From Flavobacteriales bacterium (GTDB taxonomy: Bacteria; Bacteroidota; Bacteroidia; Flavobacteriales; Schleiferiaceae), in NCBI GenBank assembly GCA_012269745.1, contig JAAXJR010000036.1, positions 2,556 through 36,652 on the forward strand: a stretch of DNA of 34,097 nt. Direction: 5' to 3'. Shown here one piece after another: positions 7,883-15,726 of this stretch. The position numbers and the translations under genes were made by a program. The stretch's first letter is position 1, and every line of letters starts with the position of its first letter. The notes below the pieces were generated by a model. The model was not told where the DNA came from, made no database searches, and saw only the letters and a program-made list of their open reading frames with translations.

Positions 7883-9157
7883 ATGAGAGATACTACAATT
7901 TTCGACCTAATCGCACAGGAAAACCAACGTCAGATCAATGGCATCGAGCTTATTGCATCTGAGAACTTCGCCTCGCCTCAAGTTATGGAAGCGCAAGGTT
8001 CAGTTTTGACCAACAAATACGCAGAGGGATACCCTGGTAAGCGTTACTACGGCGGTTGTGAGATTGTCGATGTAGTTGAAGATTTGGCACGCGATCGTGC
8101 TAAAGAACTCTACGGTGCGGCTTACGTAAATGTTCAGCCTCACTCAGGTTCTCAAGCAAATGCAGCAGTGTATTTGGCTGTGATGAAGCCTGGTGATACT
8201 GTTCTCGGTTTCGATTTGAGCCATGGTGGTCACTTGACCCACGGATCTCCAGTTAACTTCTCAGGTAAAACCTACAATGCAGAGTTTTATGGTGTAGAGA
8301 AGGAGACCGGCCTATTGAACTACGATAAAATCGAAGCCAAAGCAAAAGAGTGCAAGCCACGCATGATCATCGCGGGTGCTTCTGCATACAGCCGTGATAT
8401 TGATTTCAAGCGTTTCCGTGAAATCGCTGATGAAGTAGGCGCCATCCTCCTTGCAGATATTTCGCACCCATCCGGTATGATCGCTAAAGGCATCTTGAAT
8501 GACCCAATGCCGCACTGTCACATCGTAACAACTACAACCCATAAGACCTTGCGTGGTCCTCGTGGTGGTATGATCATGATGGGAGAAGATTTTCCGAATC
8601 CTTGGGGTGAAACTAACATGAAAGGTGAAGTAAAGATGATGTCCAACGTCTTAGACATGGCCATCTTCCCAGGTATCCAAGGCGGTCCTTTGGAGCACGT
8701 AATCGCAGCAAAAGCAGTTGCCTATGGTGAAGCTTTGAGCGACGGATTCTTTGAGTACCAACTTCAAGTGAAGAAAAATGCTGCTGCGATGGCGCAGTCT
8801 TTCGTCAACCGTGGTTACGACATCATTTCAGGTGGAACCGATAACCACTTGATGCTGATTGACCTTCGTAACAAAGGTGTTACGGGTAAGGCAACAGAGC
8901 AAGCTCTAGTTAAAGCACACATTACTGCTAACAAGAACATGGTACCGTTTGACGATAAGAGTCCATTTACGACTTCTGGTATTCGTCTAGGTGCTCCTGC
9001 AATCACTACTCGTGGTTTGAAAGAGGAACACATGGATACTATTGCAGATCTAATCGACCGTGTAGTCACTAACATTGATAATGAGAGCATTATCACTGAG
9101 GTGGGCAATGAGGTTGTAAAAATGATGCAAGACCGCCCATTATTTACTTGGGAGTAA
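7883..9157 (+). CDS. glyA: Serine hydroxymethyltransferase
   Basis: 424 residues from the ATG at 7883; an in-frame TTG two codons earlier is less likely. The enzyme uses PLP and tetrahydrofolate to interconvert serine and glycine and supplies one-carbon units. Visible landmarks are [13 protein letters not shown] (22-34), [14 protein letters not shown] (45-58), and [14 protein letters not shown] with the PLP lysine at 221. The C-terminal [15 protein letters not shown] is also typical. Length and motifs are normal. It is probably a single-gene transcript, as the PAP2 gene follows after 33 bases without a clear terminator. Confidence 0.98.
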   Translation: MRDTTIFDLIAQENQRQINGIELIASENFASPQVMEAQGSVLTNKYAEGYPGKRYYGGCEIVDVVEDLARDRAKELYGAAYVNVQPHSGSQANAAVYLAVMKPGDTVLGFDLSHGGHLTHGSPVNFSGKTYNAEFYGVEKETGLLNYDKIEAKAKECKPRMIIAGASAYSRDIDFKRFREIADEVGAILLADISHPSGMIAKGILNDPMPHCHIVTTTTHKTLRGPRGGMIMMGEDFPNPWGETNMKGEVKMMSNVLDMAIFPGIQGGPLEHVIAAKAVAYGEALSDGFFEYQLQVKKNAAAMAQSFVNRGYDIISGGTDNHLMLIDLRNKGVTGKATEQALVKAHITANKNMVPFDDKSPFTTSGIRLGAPAITTRGLKEEHMDTIADLIDRVVTNIDNESIITEVGNEVVKMMQDRPLFTWE

Positions 9158-9190
9158 GTACATTCGTGAGGTAACCAATAAACCCTCACA

Positions 9191-10150
9191 ATGCAGAAAT
9201 TGAATTTCAAGCGCTGTGGCTCTCTGGTCGCAGCGCTTTTGTTTTGCGGCCTAGTACAAGCCCAAATCCAATTCGAGCCAGATCGCACAATCAAAGAGTC
9301 TCGATTCGGCATCATCAAGAACACCATTTTGACCATTGACGACGACGCTAAGGCCATTGTTATGCGTCCACTCAAGAATCCTAATCTTGAAAAAAACGCG
9401 GTCAAGCTCTTCACACTAGTCGCCACAGACTACATGACCACCAAGCTCTTCCAAGACCACATCGAGCCGTTGGATGTATACGTTAGAAGTGTAGTTTCAT
9501 TCCCACATCTTTTTCCAAATAATAGATACCTACGTCCTGTAGCTTATGGCGTCGATGGCTATATGTATACAGGTGTTACAGCAATGTACGCTGCTGGGCT
9601 ACTGACTGGAAATGAGAAAATGCAAGAAGCTGGTGTGTTGACTGTGAAGGCTGTAGTTGAATCTTATGTTGTTTCTCACCTCATTTTAAAATCGGTAGTA
9701 GGCAGACATCGCCCAGCTCGACCATTGGGTGATTATACACAAACTGATAGAGATAGCGAATATCCTTTTGTGCATAGTCCCTTAGATTTTTTTAATCTGC
9801 ACATCAACGTTCTGGGCTCTAAAGCCTATGGCACTGGGTTTCCTTCGTACCATGCAACCATGTTCTTTGCCTTTGCAAGTGTGAATGCTAAGGTCTTTGA
9901 GAACAAGTGGATTCCTTATGGTTTAGCGACAACAGCACTCCTTTATGATATCCGTGGCCATAACCACTGGGTCAGTGAATTAGTTGCTGGTGCCGTGATC
10001 GGTGAATTCATAGGAAAGGTGGTGTATGAAAATTACCACAAGCAGAGAAGTGAGTCGAACACCACACGAAAAAAGAAGAAGTTTAATACAGATTTTAGCG
10101 TTGGGCAAACTTTTGGAGTGATGGGGCCATCTTTAACCGTTAGTTGGTAG
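9191..10150 (+). CDS. Divergent PAP2-family protein, exported
   Basis: 319 residues. A signal peptide or N-terminal anchor (about residues 9-25, ending VQAQ) precedes a PAP2 (type 2 phosphatidic acid phosphatase) fold. Motif 1 is KSVVGRHRP (167-175), motif 2 is FPSYH (217-221, normally PSGH), and motif 3 is YDIRGHNHWVSE (252-263). In motif 3 the usual SR is replaced by YD and the final Asp by Glu, although His259 is kept. Such proteins normally dephosphorylate lipid phosphates or undecaprenyl pyrophosphate in the envelope. The motif changes make activity uncertain. A canonical PAP2 gene lies 1.4 kb downstream. Confidence 0.82.
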   Translation: MQKLNFKRCGSLVAALLFCGLVQAQIQFEPDRTIKESRFGIIKNTILTIDDDAKAIVMRPLKNPNLEKNAVKLFTLVATDYMTTKLFQDHIEPLDVYVRSVVSFPHLFPNNRYLRPVAYGVDGYMYTGVTAMYAAGLLTGNEKMQEAGVLTVKAVVESYVVSHLILKSVVGRHRPARPLGDYTQTDRDSEYPFVHSPLDFFNLHINVLGSKAYGTGFPSYHATMFFAFASVNAKVFENKWIPYGLATTALLYDIRGHNHWVSELVAGAVIGEFIGKVVYENYHKQRSESNTTRKKKKFNTDFSVGQTFGVMGPSLTVSW

Positions 10151-10196
10151 ATTCGGCATTATTCTTGCTTCATTAGGCGCGAAGAAAATTGATTTC

Positions 10197-10613
10197 ATGA
10201 GAAAACTTGTTTTGTTTGTTTTTGCACTTGGGTTGTTCACTTCATGTGAGCCTAGGGAGTCCACAAATACCAATACTGAGCGCTTCTACAGCTCGCCTTG
10301 GAATGTGGAGGTAAATAGAACACATAACGCTGTAGGGACGCTAGCGGCTGCCGATGAGGACCACAGCGGTACAGCAACCTTAGATAAGGGGGGCTCGTTT
10401 TTATACGACATTTCAGCACTTAATGATCACATGTATCAATACTGGGGCTATAGCTGGTCAACGGATCAGTTTTATATGAATTGGAACCCGTGTTTAGATT
10501 GGTACATCAATGAAGAGGCGGATAGCATGTATTTGAATTATGATCATTACGATTATGATCCAAATTCCGGGAATAGCTTCTATTGGAACTATTCGGTATA
10601 CATGACCAGATAA
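10197..10613 (+). CDS. Small lipoprotein of unknown function
   Basis: 138 residues. A lipoprotein signal MRKLVLFVFALGLFTSC ends at Cys17. The mature part is unusually rich in Tyr, Trp, Asn and Asp (MYQYWGYSWS, DHYDYDPNSGNSFYWNY) and looks like a small secreted beta-sheet protein. No family recognised. It stands alone after the PAP2-like gene (46-base gap) and ends at a strong terminator. A surface or periplasmic location is likely; the function is not visible. Confidence 0.75.
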   Translation: MRKLVLFVFALGLFTSCEPRESTNTNTERFYSSPWNVEVNRTHNAVGTLAAADEDHSGTATLDKGGSFLYDISALNDHMYQYWGYSWSTDQFYMNWNPCLDWYINEEADSMYLNYDHYDYDPNSGNSFYWNYSVYMTR

Positions 10614-10617
10614 CAAG

Positions 10618-10641
10618 AAACCGGCCCTGAGGCCGGTTTTT
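10618..10641 (+). terminator. Terminator, probably bidirectional
   Basis: Perfect 9-bp stem AAACCGGCC (10618-10626) with GGCCGGTTT (10631-10639), loop CTGA, followed by a run of T. It ends the lipoprotein transcript and lies just beyond the stop of the small minus-strand gene at 10642, which it could also terminate. Confidence 0.92.
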
Positions 10642-10761
10642 TTATTCCTGTAATTGCTTTTTCAAACTTGCTACTTCCTTCGCTAATGTGTTCAAAATCT
10701 TGAAGGTAATGACTGTAGTGGCTAAAAGTCCCACAGTTAAAATGTAGATCAGGTATTCCAT
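10642..10761 (-). CDS. 39-residue single-pass membrane protein
   Basis: ATG at 10759-10761 on the minus strand, TAA at 10642-10644. The product starts MEYLIYILTVGLLATTVITF and continues KILNTLAKEVASLKKQLQE. Residues 3-20 are hydrophobic and form one membrane helix; residues 21-39 are a charged amphipathic helix with heptad-like leucines (L23, L26, V30, L33, L37), suited to coiled-coil pairing. It stops exactly at a strong hairpin shared with the convergent lipoprotein gene, which supports a real gene end. No homologue recognised. It was found by reading the gap between the lipoprotein and the tRNA. Confidence 0.62.
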   Translation of the reverse strand: MEYLIYILTVGLLATTVITFKILNTLAKEVASLKKQLQE

Positions 10762-10886
10762 ATGTGTTACTGTTTTAATGGATAACCCACAAAGCCAAGT
10801 AGGGTTCTAAGAATGGTGCAATAAATTCTTGCTGAGAAATTTCAGCAAGTGCAGCAAAAAAGCCTTTTATATTTCTACTTCGTGAT

Positions 10887-10894
10887 TATATTTG
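10887..10894 (+). promoter_or_regulatory. tRNA promoter, -7 element
   Basis: TATATTTG is a perfect match to TAnnTTTG. It ends 13 bases before the first base of the tRNA, giving a 5' leader of roughly 5-8 bases. A T-rich TTTT (10865-10868) lies 18 bases upstream at about the -33 position. Confidence 0.75.
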
Positions 10895-10907
10895 CACCCC
10901 CAACGAT

Positions 10908-10981
10908 GGCGAGGTAGCTCAGTTGGTTAGAGCGCAGGATTCATAACCCTGAGGTCACGGGTTCAACTCCCGTCTTCGCTA
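10908..10981 (+). tRNA. tRNA with CAU anticodon, probably elongator Met
   Basis: 74-base cloverleaf without encoded CCA. Acceptor GGCGAGG pairs with CTTCGCT (G1-U72 and G6-U67 wobbles), D stem GCTC/GAGC, anticodon arm CAGGA-TTCATAA-CCCTG with CAU at 10942-10944, T arm ACGGG-TTCAACT-CCCGT, discriminator A. The anticodon stem has an A-C mismatch at its loop-closing pair (31-39). The three G-C pairs next to the anticodon loop and the unpaired 1-72 of initiator tRNA are absent. Elongator Met is favoured; a lysidine-modified tRNA-Ile is the alternative. Confidence 0.93.
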
Positions 10982-10985
10982 CAAG

Positions 10986-11016
10986 AAAGCCCGAGACAAT
11001 GTCTTGGGCTTTTTTA
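10986..11016 (+). terminator. Terminator after tRNA
   Basis: 12-bp stem AAAGCCCGAGAC (10986-10997) with GTCTTGGGCTTT (11001-11012), one wobble, loop AAT, T-run continuing to 11015. Confidence 0.92.
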
Positions 11017-11101
11017 TTCCAAGAAAAGTGAATTCCAAAGGTGCGTCTGTGTCTTTTTTAGTAAAACTCAATTGTATTAAGGCATACTAATACCAAGATG
11101 G

Positions 11102-11132
11102 TTTGGCTATTAACCACTTAATGCTATATTGC
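11102..11132 (+). promoter_or_regulatory. Promoter of START-like gene
   Basis: TTTG (11102-11105), 19 bases, then TATATTGC (11125-11132), close to the Bacteroidota pair TTTG / TAnnTTTG. Transcription would begin near 11139. This excludes the in-frame TTG at 11129 as a start codon and supports the ATG at 11153. Confidence 0.6.
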
Positions 11133-11152
11133 AAAAACTATTGAACCAGAGC

Positions 11153-11539
11153 ATGGATAAAGAAAAATTCGAATTAGAGTTTCCATTAAGAGCATCCCCT
11201 AAAATGTTGTTCCCATTCTTGAGCACGCCTTCAGGGCTAAGTGAATGGTTTTGTGACGATGTAAATTCGCGTACTGAACTCTTCACGTTCTTTTGGGACG
11301 GATCTGAGGAGCAGGCTATATTGCTCAAGAAGAAGCAAGACAGTTTGGTGCGTTTCAGATGGGTTGAAGATGATGAAGAGGGGTTAGATACCTACTTCGA
11401 ATTCAAAATTCAAGTAGACGATCTTACGAAAGATACTTCTATCATCGTGACCGATTTTGCCGAACCTGACGAGATTGAAGAGGCCAAGCAACTTTGGGAC
11501 AGCCAAATTCACGAACTACAGCATATTATCGGCGCATAA
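11153..11539 (+). CDS. START-like domain protein
   Basis: 128 residues, starting MDKEKFELEFPLRASPKMLF. It has the SRPBCC/START-like (AHSA1-related) helix-grip pattern: FPLRASPKMLFPFLSTPSGLSEWFCDDV, then FTFFWDGSEE, RFRWVEDDEE and a C-terminal helix EEAKQLWDSQIHELQHIIG. A compact cytosolic protein of this type is strongly conserved in Flavobacteriia, but its ligand is unknown. The last codons overlap the start of the PAP2 gene (TAATG), so the two are translated together. Confidence 0.85.
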   Translation: MDKEKFELEFPLRASPKMLFPFLSTPSGLSEWFCDDVNSRTELFTFFWDGSEEQAILLKKKQDSLVRFRWVEDDEEGLDTYFEFKIQVDDLTKDTSIIVTDFAEPDEIEEAKQLWDSQIHELQHIIGA

Positions 11540-12192
11540 TGCTAAAGATGAAATACTTTTTACTTCCCGCAAGTCTATTCTTATTGGCTTGCGGGATTTT
11601 TTTATTCGCAGCAGGAGGGAAAGAGGCTGCGCAGCTTGCCTTTCACAATGCGCTTTACAACGACTCAGGACGTTGGATCATGTCCATGGTGACCACTTGG
11701 GGAGAAGGTGCGTTATTCGCTATTGTGATTATCGCTTTTGTCTTTGATCGCCGGTGGAAGATGGTATTCCCCTTGATAACCGGGGCAGCCTTGAGCGCTT
11801 TACTAGTGTCGTTCTTCAAAAAGATAGTTTTTGCACCGTCTCCGAGACCGTTAGCTGTTTTAGATGCCACGCAGCTTCTAATATCTGATTCAACGGGCAT
11901 ACCGCTTCAATATGCATTTCCTTCAGGTCACACTACCACTGCGTTTGTCCTGTTTACCATGCTGGCGCTATTCACCACTCGCAAGGTCATCCAAGTAGCC
12001 TTAGCTGTTTGTGCCATTATGGTTGGACTTTCAAGGGTATACCTGATGGCACACTGGTTTACAGATATCATGGCCGGCGCAGTATTGGGTATGGCCATTG
12101 CCTGGCTGAGTGTTTGGTTATGGAGGGGGTACCAACAAAAAAATCCGCCCTTGAGTGCAAGAGCGGATTCTAAATTTAGGTTGCCGTTTTAA
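11539..12192 (+). CDS. PAP2-family phosphatase, integral membrane
   Basis: 218 residues from the ATG that overlaps the upstream stop; an ATG three codons later is also possible. Several hydrophobic helices carry the full PAP2 signature: KIVFAPSPRP, FPSGHTTTAF and SRVYLMAHWFTDIMAG. It would dephosphorylate a lipid phosphate at the outer face of the inner membrane, such as undecaprenyl pyrophosphate, phosphatidylglycerol phosphate or phosphatidate; substrate cannot be read from sequence. The last 18 codons contain the hairpin that terminates the convergent peptidase gene, which constrains the C-terminal residues NPPLSARADSKF. Confidence 0.92.
   Translation: MLKMKYFLLPASLFLLACGIFLFAAGGKEAAQLAFHNALYNDSGRWIMSMVTTWGEGALFAIVIIAFVFDRRWKMVFPLITGAALSALLVSFFKKIVFAPSPRPLAVLDATQLLISDSTGIPLQYAFPSGHTTTAFVLFTMLALFTTRKVIQVALAVCAIMVGLSRVYLMAHWFTDIMAGAVLGMAIAWLSVWLWRGYQQKNPPLSARADSKFRLPF
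12137..12169 (-). terminator. Terminator of the C1 peptidase gene, inside the PAP2 coding region
   Basis: Read on the minus strand, the stem AATCCGC + CTTG / CAAG + GCGGATT (plus-strand 12142-12153 and 12158-12169, one C-A mismatch, loop AGTG) is followed by seven T (plus-strand A-run 12137-12143). It lies 24 bases past the peptidase stop, within the last codons of the opposing PAP2 gene. Confidence 0.8.
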
Positions 12193-13374
12193 CTACAGGC
12201 CTAGTTTCTTTCTTACTGACTTTGGCAGTGCATCTTTATGCATCATTACACTAATGGTCTTAAGACGCATGTAACTATCTGAAGCGTACAAGTAACCTGG
12301 CTTGAAGTCGTTCGGGATATCGCCCCATGAATTCTTTACGATGAAGAATTGGTTGCCTTCTTGGTCTTTTACGATCCCTTGAAGTACCATGCCGTGATCG
12401 TCTTGTGTCAGGTAGTTATCGTACTGTTCTTGACGCATTTCCTGAGTAATCTCAGCCTCAGCATGCGGCGCAGAGTAAACTGCGTTTACTTCTTCGTCTG
12501 ACATCTCTTTCCAACTTTGGTTTGGCATTACTGCAATACCGTTGCGAATAGAGAATCCTTTGTCGCTTACATCACAGGCCCAAGCTACAGGGAATTTGTC
12601 CATCAAAGCACCTTCAACAACTTCCATCATTTCGTCCAACGGGAGGTTGTAAGAAGTGCCCCATGTCCAGTTATCAGGAACTTGGATCTGACACGCTTCA
12701 TACATCGGGAAGTGCGTCCATGAGGTTAGTTGTACGTAATCGTCAGGATTAACACCTACAACTTCATCAGCGAAAGTACGTGGGGTATAGGTCTTGCCGT
12801 TGTAGCCGAACTGTGCTGGGTCATCACCTAGGTATGCATCGAGCACTCCGTTGAAGCCTTTCTTCCAGCTTGGGCTCAATTTCCCGTTCTTATTTTCAAT
12901 CACTGCGTCTAGAATTCCTTTCAACGAAGCTTCCATTTCGCCGTGACGATTGATCTCTGTACCATAGTTCAGACCGTTGTAAGCCTCTTGAGGCACTGCG
13001 CCGTAGTTTTTGATCACATACATCACATCAGGAAGTGCGCCGCCCTGAGCGAAGTTTAAGTAACCGTGTAGACGCACGTATTTCTCTCCTTTGTCCTCGT
13101 ATACCTTGCGAACGGTGAACATTTCAGAGATATCAATTGGCTCTTTACCCATACGGATCATCTCACTCTCTACAAATGAAGTAGTGGCGTATGACCAACA
13201 TGTACCTGAAGCACCTTGGTTCTTCACTGGTGTAGCTTCGATATCTACCACAGTTTCCCATTCGTAGCCTAGAGGTGCATCGGCACCATTGTCTTTTACT
13301 TTGTTGATTAGATCAACTTGTGCAAATGCTGCAGTTCCAATAAGAGCAGCAGCTAGAGTTGCGCGTAATTTCAT
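12193..13374 (-). CDS. Exported bleomycin-hydrolase-like cysteine aminopeptidase (C1B)
   Basis: 393 residues with a clear Sec signal peptide (MKLRATLAAALIGTAAFAQ). Papain-fold catalytic residues are in order: Gln53 and Cys59 in KNQGASGTCWSYA, His327 in TQDDHGMVLQGI, Asn348 in KNSWGD. The insertions between them and the overall length fit aminopeptidase C/bleomycin hydrolase (PepC), which is usually cytosolic; this one should act in the periplasm or outside the cell. It follows the 3-hydroxyacyl-CoA dehydrogenase gene after 15 bases, so they probably share a transcript. The terminator lies within the opposing PAP2 gene. Confidence 0.9.
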   Translation of the reverse strand: MKLRATLAAALIGTAAFAQVDLINKVKDNGADAPLGYEWETVVDIEATPVKNQGASGTCWSYATTSFVESEMIRMGKEPIDISEMFTVRKVYEDKGEKYVRLHGYLNFAQGGALPDVMYVIKNYGAVPQEAYNGLNYGTEINRHGEMEASLKGILDAVIENKNGKLSPSWKKGFNGVLDAYLGDDPAQFGYNGKTYTPRTFADEVVGVNPDDYVQLTSWTHFPMYEACQIQVPDNWTWGTSYNLPLDEMMEVVEGALMDKFPVAWACDVSDKGFSIRNGIAVMPNQSWKEMSDEEVNAVYSAPHAEAEITQEMRQEQYDNYLTQDDHGMVLQGIVKDQEGNQFFIVKNSWGDIPNDFKPGYLYASDSYMRLKTISVMMHKDALPKSVRKKLGL

Positions 13375-13389
13375 AGTGTTTTTGTGTTG

Positions 13390-14277
13390 TTATTTGAATT
13401 GTGAACTTACCGGAGCTTCTTTTACCCCGTTTGAATAATCGTAAAAACCTTCTTTCGATTTCACGCCCAATTTACCTGCGGTAACCATATTCACGAGCAG
13501 TGGGCAAGGGGCGTACTTTGGATTTCCCAATCCCTCGTGCAGCACGTTTAGGATGCTAAGACATACATCGAGACCAATAAAATCTGCCAATTGCAAAGGA
13601 CCCATAGGGTGCGCCATTCCTAATTTCATGATGGCATCAATCTCAGCAACGCCAGCAACGCCTTCATGCAGAGAGATGATAGCTTCATTGATCATCGGCA
13701 TCAAAATACGGTTAGCGACAAAACCTGGGTAGTCGTTACAAGCCACTGGAATCTTGCCCAGCGATTTACTCATCTCCACCACTGCATCACATACCTCATC
13801 GGAAGTACTGTAGCCGCGGATAATCTCTACGAGCTTCATCACAGGTACTGGATTCATAAAGTGCATACCAATGACCTTTTCTGGGCGTGAAGTTTGCGCA
13901 GCAATCTTAGTAATGCTGATAGATGATGTGTTTGAGGCGAGGATACAATCAGCTGGGGCCAATTCATCCAAGTCCTTAAAAATCTTGAATTTGAGGTCTG
14001 CATTCTCAGTTGCCGCTTCAACTACTAAACCTGCTTTGCTTACCGCTGCCTTTAAGTCTGTACCGGTAGCCAATCGAGCAAGGGCTGCAGTTTTATCAGC
14101 CTCTGTGAGCTTCTCTTTGGCGATCATGCGATCCATGTTTTTAGTGATGGTCGCAACGGCACGCTCGAGAGCAGCCTCATTGATGTCAAATAGCTGAACA
14201 TCATAGCCGCTTTGGGCAAAAACGTGGGCAATTCCGTTGCCCATAGTTCCTGCGCCAATGACAGTAATGTTTTTCAT
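13390..14277 (-). CDS. 3-hydroxybutyryl-CoA dehydrogenase
   Basis: 295 residues. Rossmann motif GAGTMG (8-13) binds NAD(P). His139 in GMHFMNPVPVM and Glu151 form the catalytic pair, and the C-terminal dimer domain contains NRILMPMINEA and GMAHPMGPLQLADFIGLD. The enzyme oxidises (S)-3-hydroxyacyl-CoA or reduces acetoacetyl-CoA in fatty-acid or butanoate metabolism. It is a stand-alone HBD, not fused to a hydratase. It lies 24 bases downstream of the WcaJ-like gene and 15 bases upstream of the exported peptidase, apparently a mixed-function operon. Confidence 0.95.
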   Translation of the reverse strand: MKNITVIGAGTMGNGIAHVFAQSGYDVQLFDINEAALERAVATITKNMDRMIAKEKLTEADKTAALARLATGTDLKAAVSKAGLVVEAATENADLKFKIFKDLDELAPADCILASNTSSISITKIAAQTSRPEKVIGMHFMNPVPVMKLVEIIRGYSTSDEVCDAVVEMSKSLGKIPVACNDYPGFVANRILMPMINEAIISLHEGVAGVAEIDAIMKLGMAHPMGPLQLADFIGLDVCLSILNVLHEGLGNPKYAPCPLLVNMVTAGKLGVKSKEGFYDYSNGVKEAPVSSQFK

Positions 14278-14301
14278 ATGTGATAAGTGTATTTGGGTTC
14301 T

Positions 14302-15726
14302 TTACTTGCCTCTTCCTTGTAAGACGGTAACTAAGGTATAGAAGAGGATTTTGATATCACTCAATAGGGTGATATTTTCTGTGTAGATCAGATCGTAACG
14401 TGCTCTTTCGAGCATTTCTGCGACATTTTCAGCATAACCATATTTCACCATACCCCATGAGGTGATACCCGGTTTTACGCGTAAGAGGAATTTGTACTGT
14501 GGTGCCTTCTCGATAATTTGGTCAAAGTAAAACTTGCGCTCCGGTCGAGGACCTACGATCGCCATGTCTCCGAAGAGCACATTCAGGAATTGCGGTAGCT
14601 CGTCGATGCGGTATTTACGCATGGTACGTCCCCATGAAGTGATGCGAGGGTCATCTTCACTGCTGAGCTGCGGACCGAGCTTCTCAGCGTCGACCACCAT
14701 GCTGCGAAGCTTGATTATTTTAAATGTCTTCCCATTCTTGCCAAGTCGGGATTGGCGGTAAAAAATTGGCCCGGGAGAAGAAGTTTTAACTCCAATGATT
14801 CCTACCAGTAGAATGGGTGAGAGTACTAGCAAGGCAATGAGAGATAGAACGATGTCGAAAATGCGTTTGATGACAGCTACGTGTGGAGGAACAAGCTCGC
14901 GCTTGACTTCAATCATGGAACGGCCAAAACTGTCCATCTTGACTTGACCACTAAGGATACTGAAGAGGTTAGGGAGCACGTGAATGCGCAGCGATAAGTC
15001 TTCGAGATCACTCACGATACGAGCGATAACCTCACTGTTTCCCGTGGCTAAGGCGATAATGACATCTTCGATATTGTTATCGTTGGCAACATCTTTTACC
15101 TGTGAAGTGGTTCCTAGATAAGGTAGATGTGCCACGCGAGAATCAATCTCTTCACCGTTCATGGTCATATATCCTATGAAATCATAACCCTTGGTGCGCT
15201 CTTTATTAAAGCTGTCTAGTAAATCTCCTGCTTCTTTTCCAGCACCTACAAGTATGGAGCGAAAGGTGAGCTTTTTGGTGTCCAATTGATGCCTCACATA
15301 CGAAGCCATGGTAAACCTAAAAAATCCGCTAAAGACCAACAGGGTCAGAGTATAGGTTCCTAAAGTAGTGTAATACTGACTGTAGAATTTGATGTAATCG
15401 TCCAGGAATATCAAGAAGAATAAGGCTACGGACGTTACCAAGGTCGCTGAGAAGGTGTTGAAGGCTTGCTTTAAACGACTTTTTCTTGTTAAGTCTCTAT
15501 ACGTTCCTCCTAGAGCACTGATTAATACATACAGGCCTGAAGTTAGGGCAGTAGCGAGCCAGAATTTCTCGTTGAACTCAAGCGGTAATTCCACACCGAA
15601 TCGCTTCGGTTCAACGACGAGTTTTCGCACTAAATGAAGTGCCAGATAAGCTGTCGCTCCTGAAGCGAGGTCCAATAGTATGTACAGATACCTTAGGCGT
15701 CCCTCAAGTTTTTCTGATCGATTCAA
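14302..15726 (-). CDS. Polyprenyl glycosylphosphotransferase (WcaJ-like)
   Basis: 474 residues that begin the lipid-linked oligosaccharide for exopolysaccharide or O-antigen by moving a sugar-phosphate to undecaprenyl phosphate. About four N-terminal membrane helices (to about residue 145) are followed by a CoA-binding-like domain (TFRSILVGAGKEAGDLLDSF), then the bacterial sugar transferase domain: KRIFDIVLSLIALLVLSP membrane segment, SRLGKNGKTFKIIKLRSM, DELPQFLNVLFGDMAIVGPRPE, KPGITSW. The start is TTG, overlapping the upstream stop as TTGA; no in-frame ATG exists upstream before a stop and none downstream before about residue 140. Translation is therefore probably coupled to the lipoprotein gene. 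Confidence 0.93.
   Translation of the reverse strand: MNRSEKLEGRLRYLYILLDLASGATAYLALHLVRKLVVEPKRFGVELPLEFNEKFWLATALTSGLYVLISALGGTYRDLTRKSRLKQAFNTFSATLVTSVALFFLIFLDDYIKFYSQYYTTLGTYTLTLLVFSGFFRFTMASYVRHQLDTKKLTFRSILVGAGKEAGDLLDSFNKERTKGYDFIGYMTMNGEEIDSRVAHLPYLGTTSQVKDVANDNNIEDVIIALATGNSEVIARIVSDLEDLSLRIHVLPNLFSILSGQVKMDSFGRSMIEVKRELVPPHVAVIKRIFDIVLSLIALLVLSPILLVGIIGVKTSSPGPIFYRQSRLGKNGKTFKIIKLRSMVVDAEKLGPQLSSEDDPRITSWGRTMRKYRIDELPQFLNVLFGDMAIVGPRPERKFYFDQIIEKAPQYKFLLRVKPGITSWGMVKYGYAENVAEMLERARYDLIYTENITLLSDIKILFYTLVTVLQGRGK

Noticed and set aside
9166-9189. Inverted repeat GTGAGG...CCTCAC before the PAP2-like gene
   Set aside because: Six-bp arms with a 12-base spacer and no T-run; weak structure expected by chance.
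8815-9426. 203-residue minus-strand ORF across the glyA/PAP2 junction
   Set aside because: It lies antisense to two confidently identified genes, has no recognisable domain and its composition follows the reverse complement of their codons.
11129-11153. Upstream TTG start for the START-like gene
   Set aside because: TTG at 11129 overlaps the -7 element, so it would not be in the mRNA; the ATG at 11153 matches the family N-terminus.
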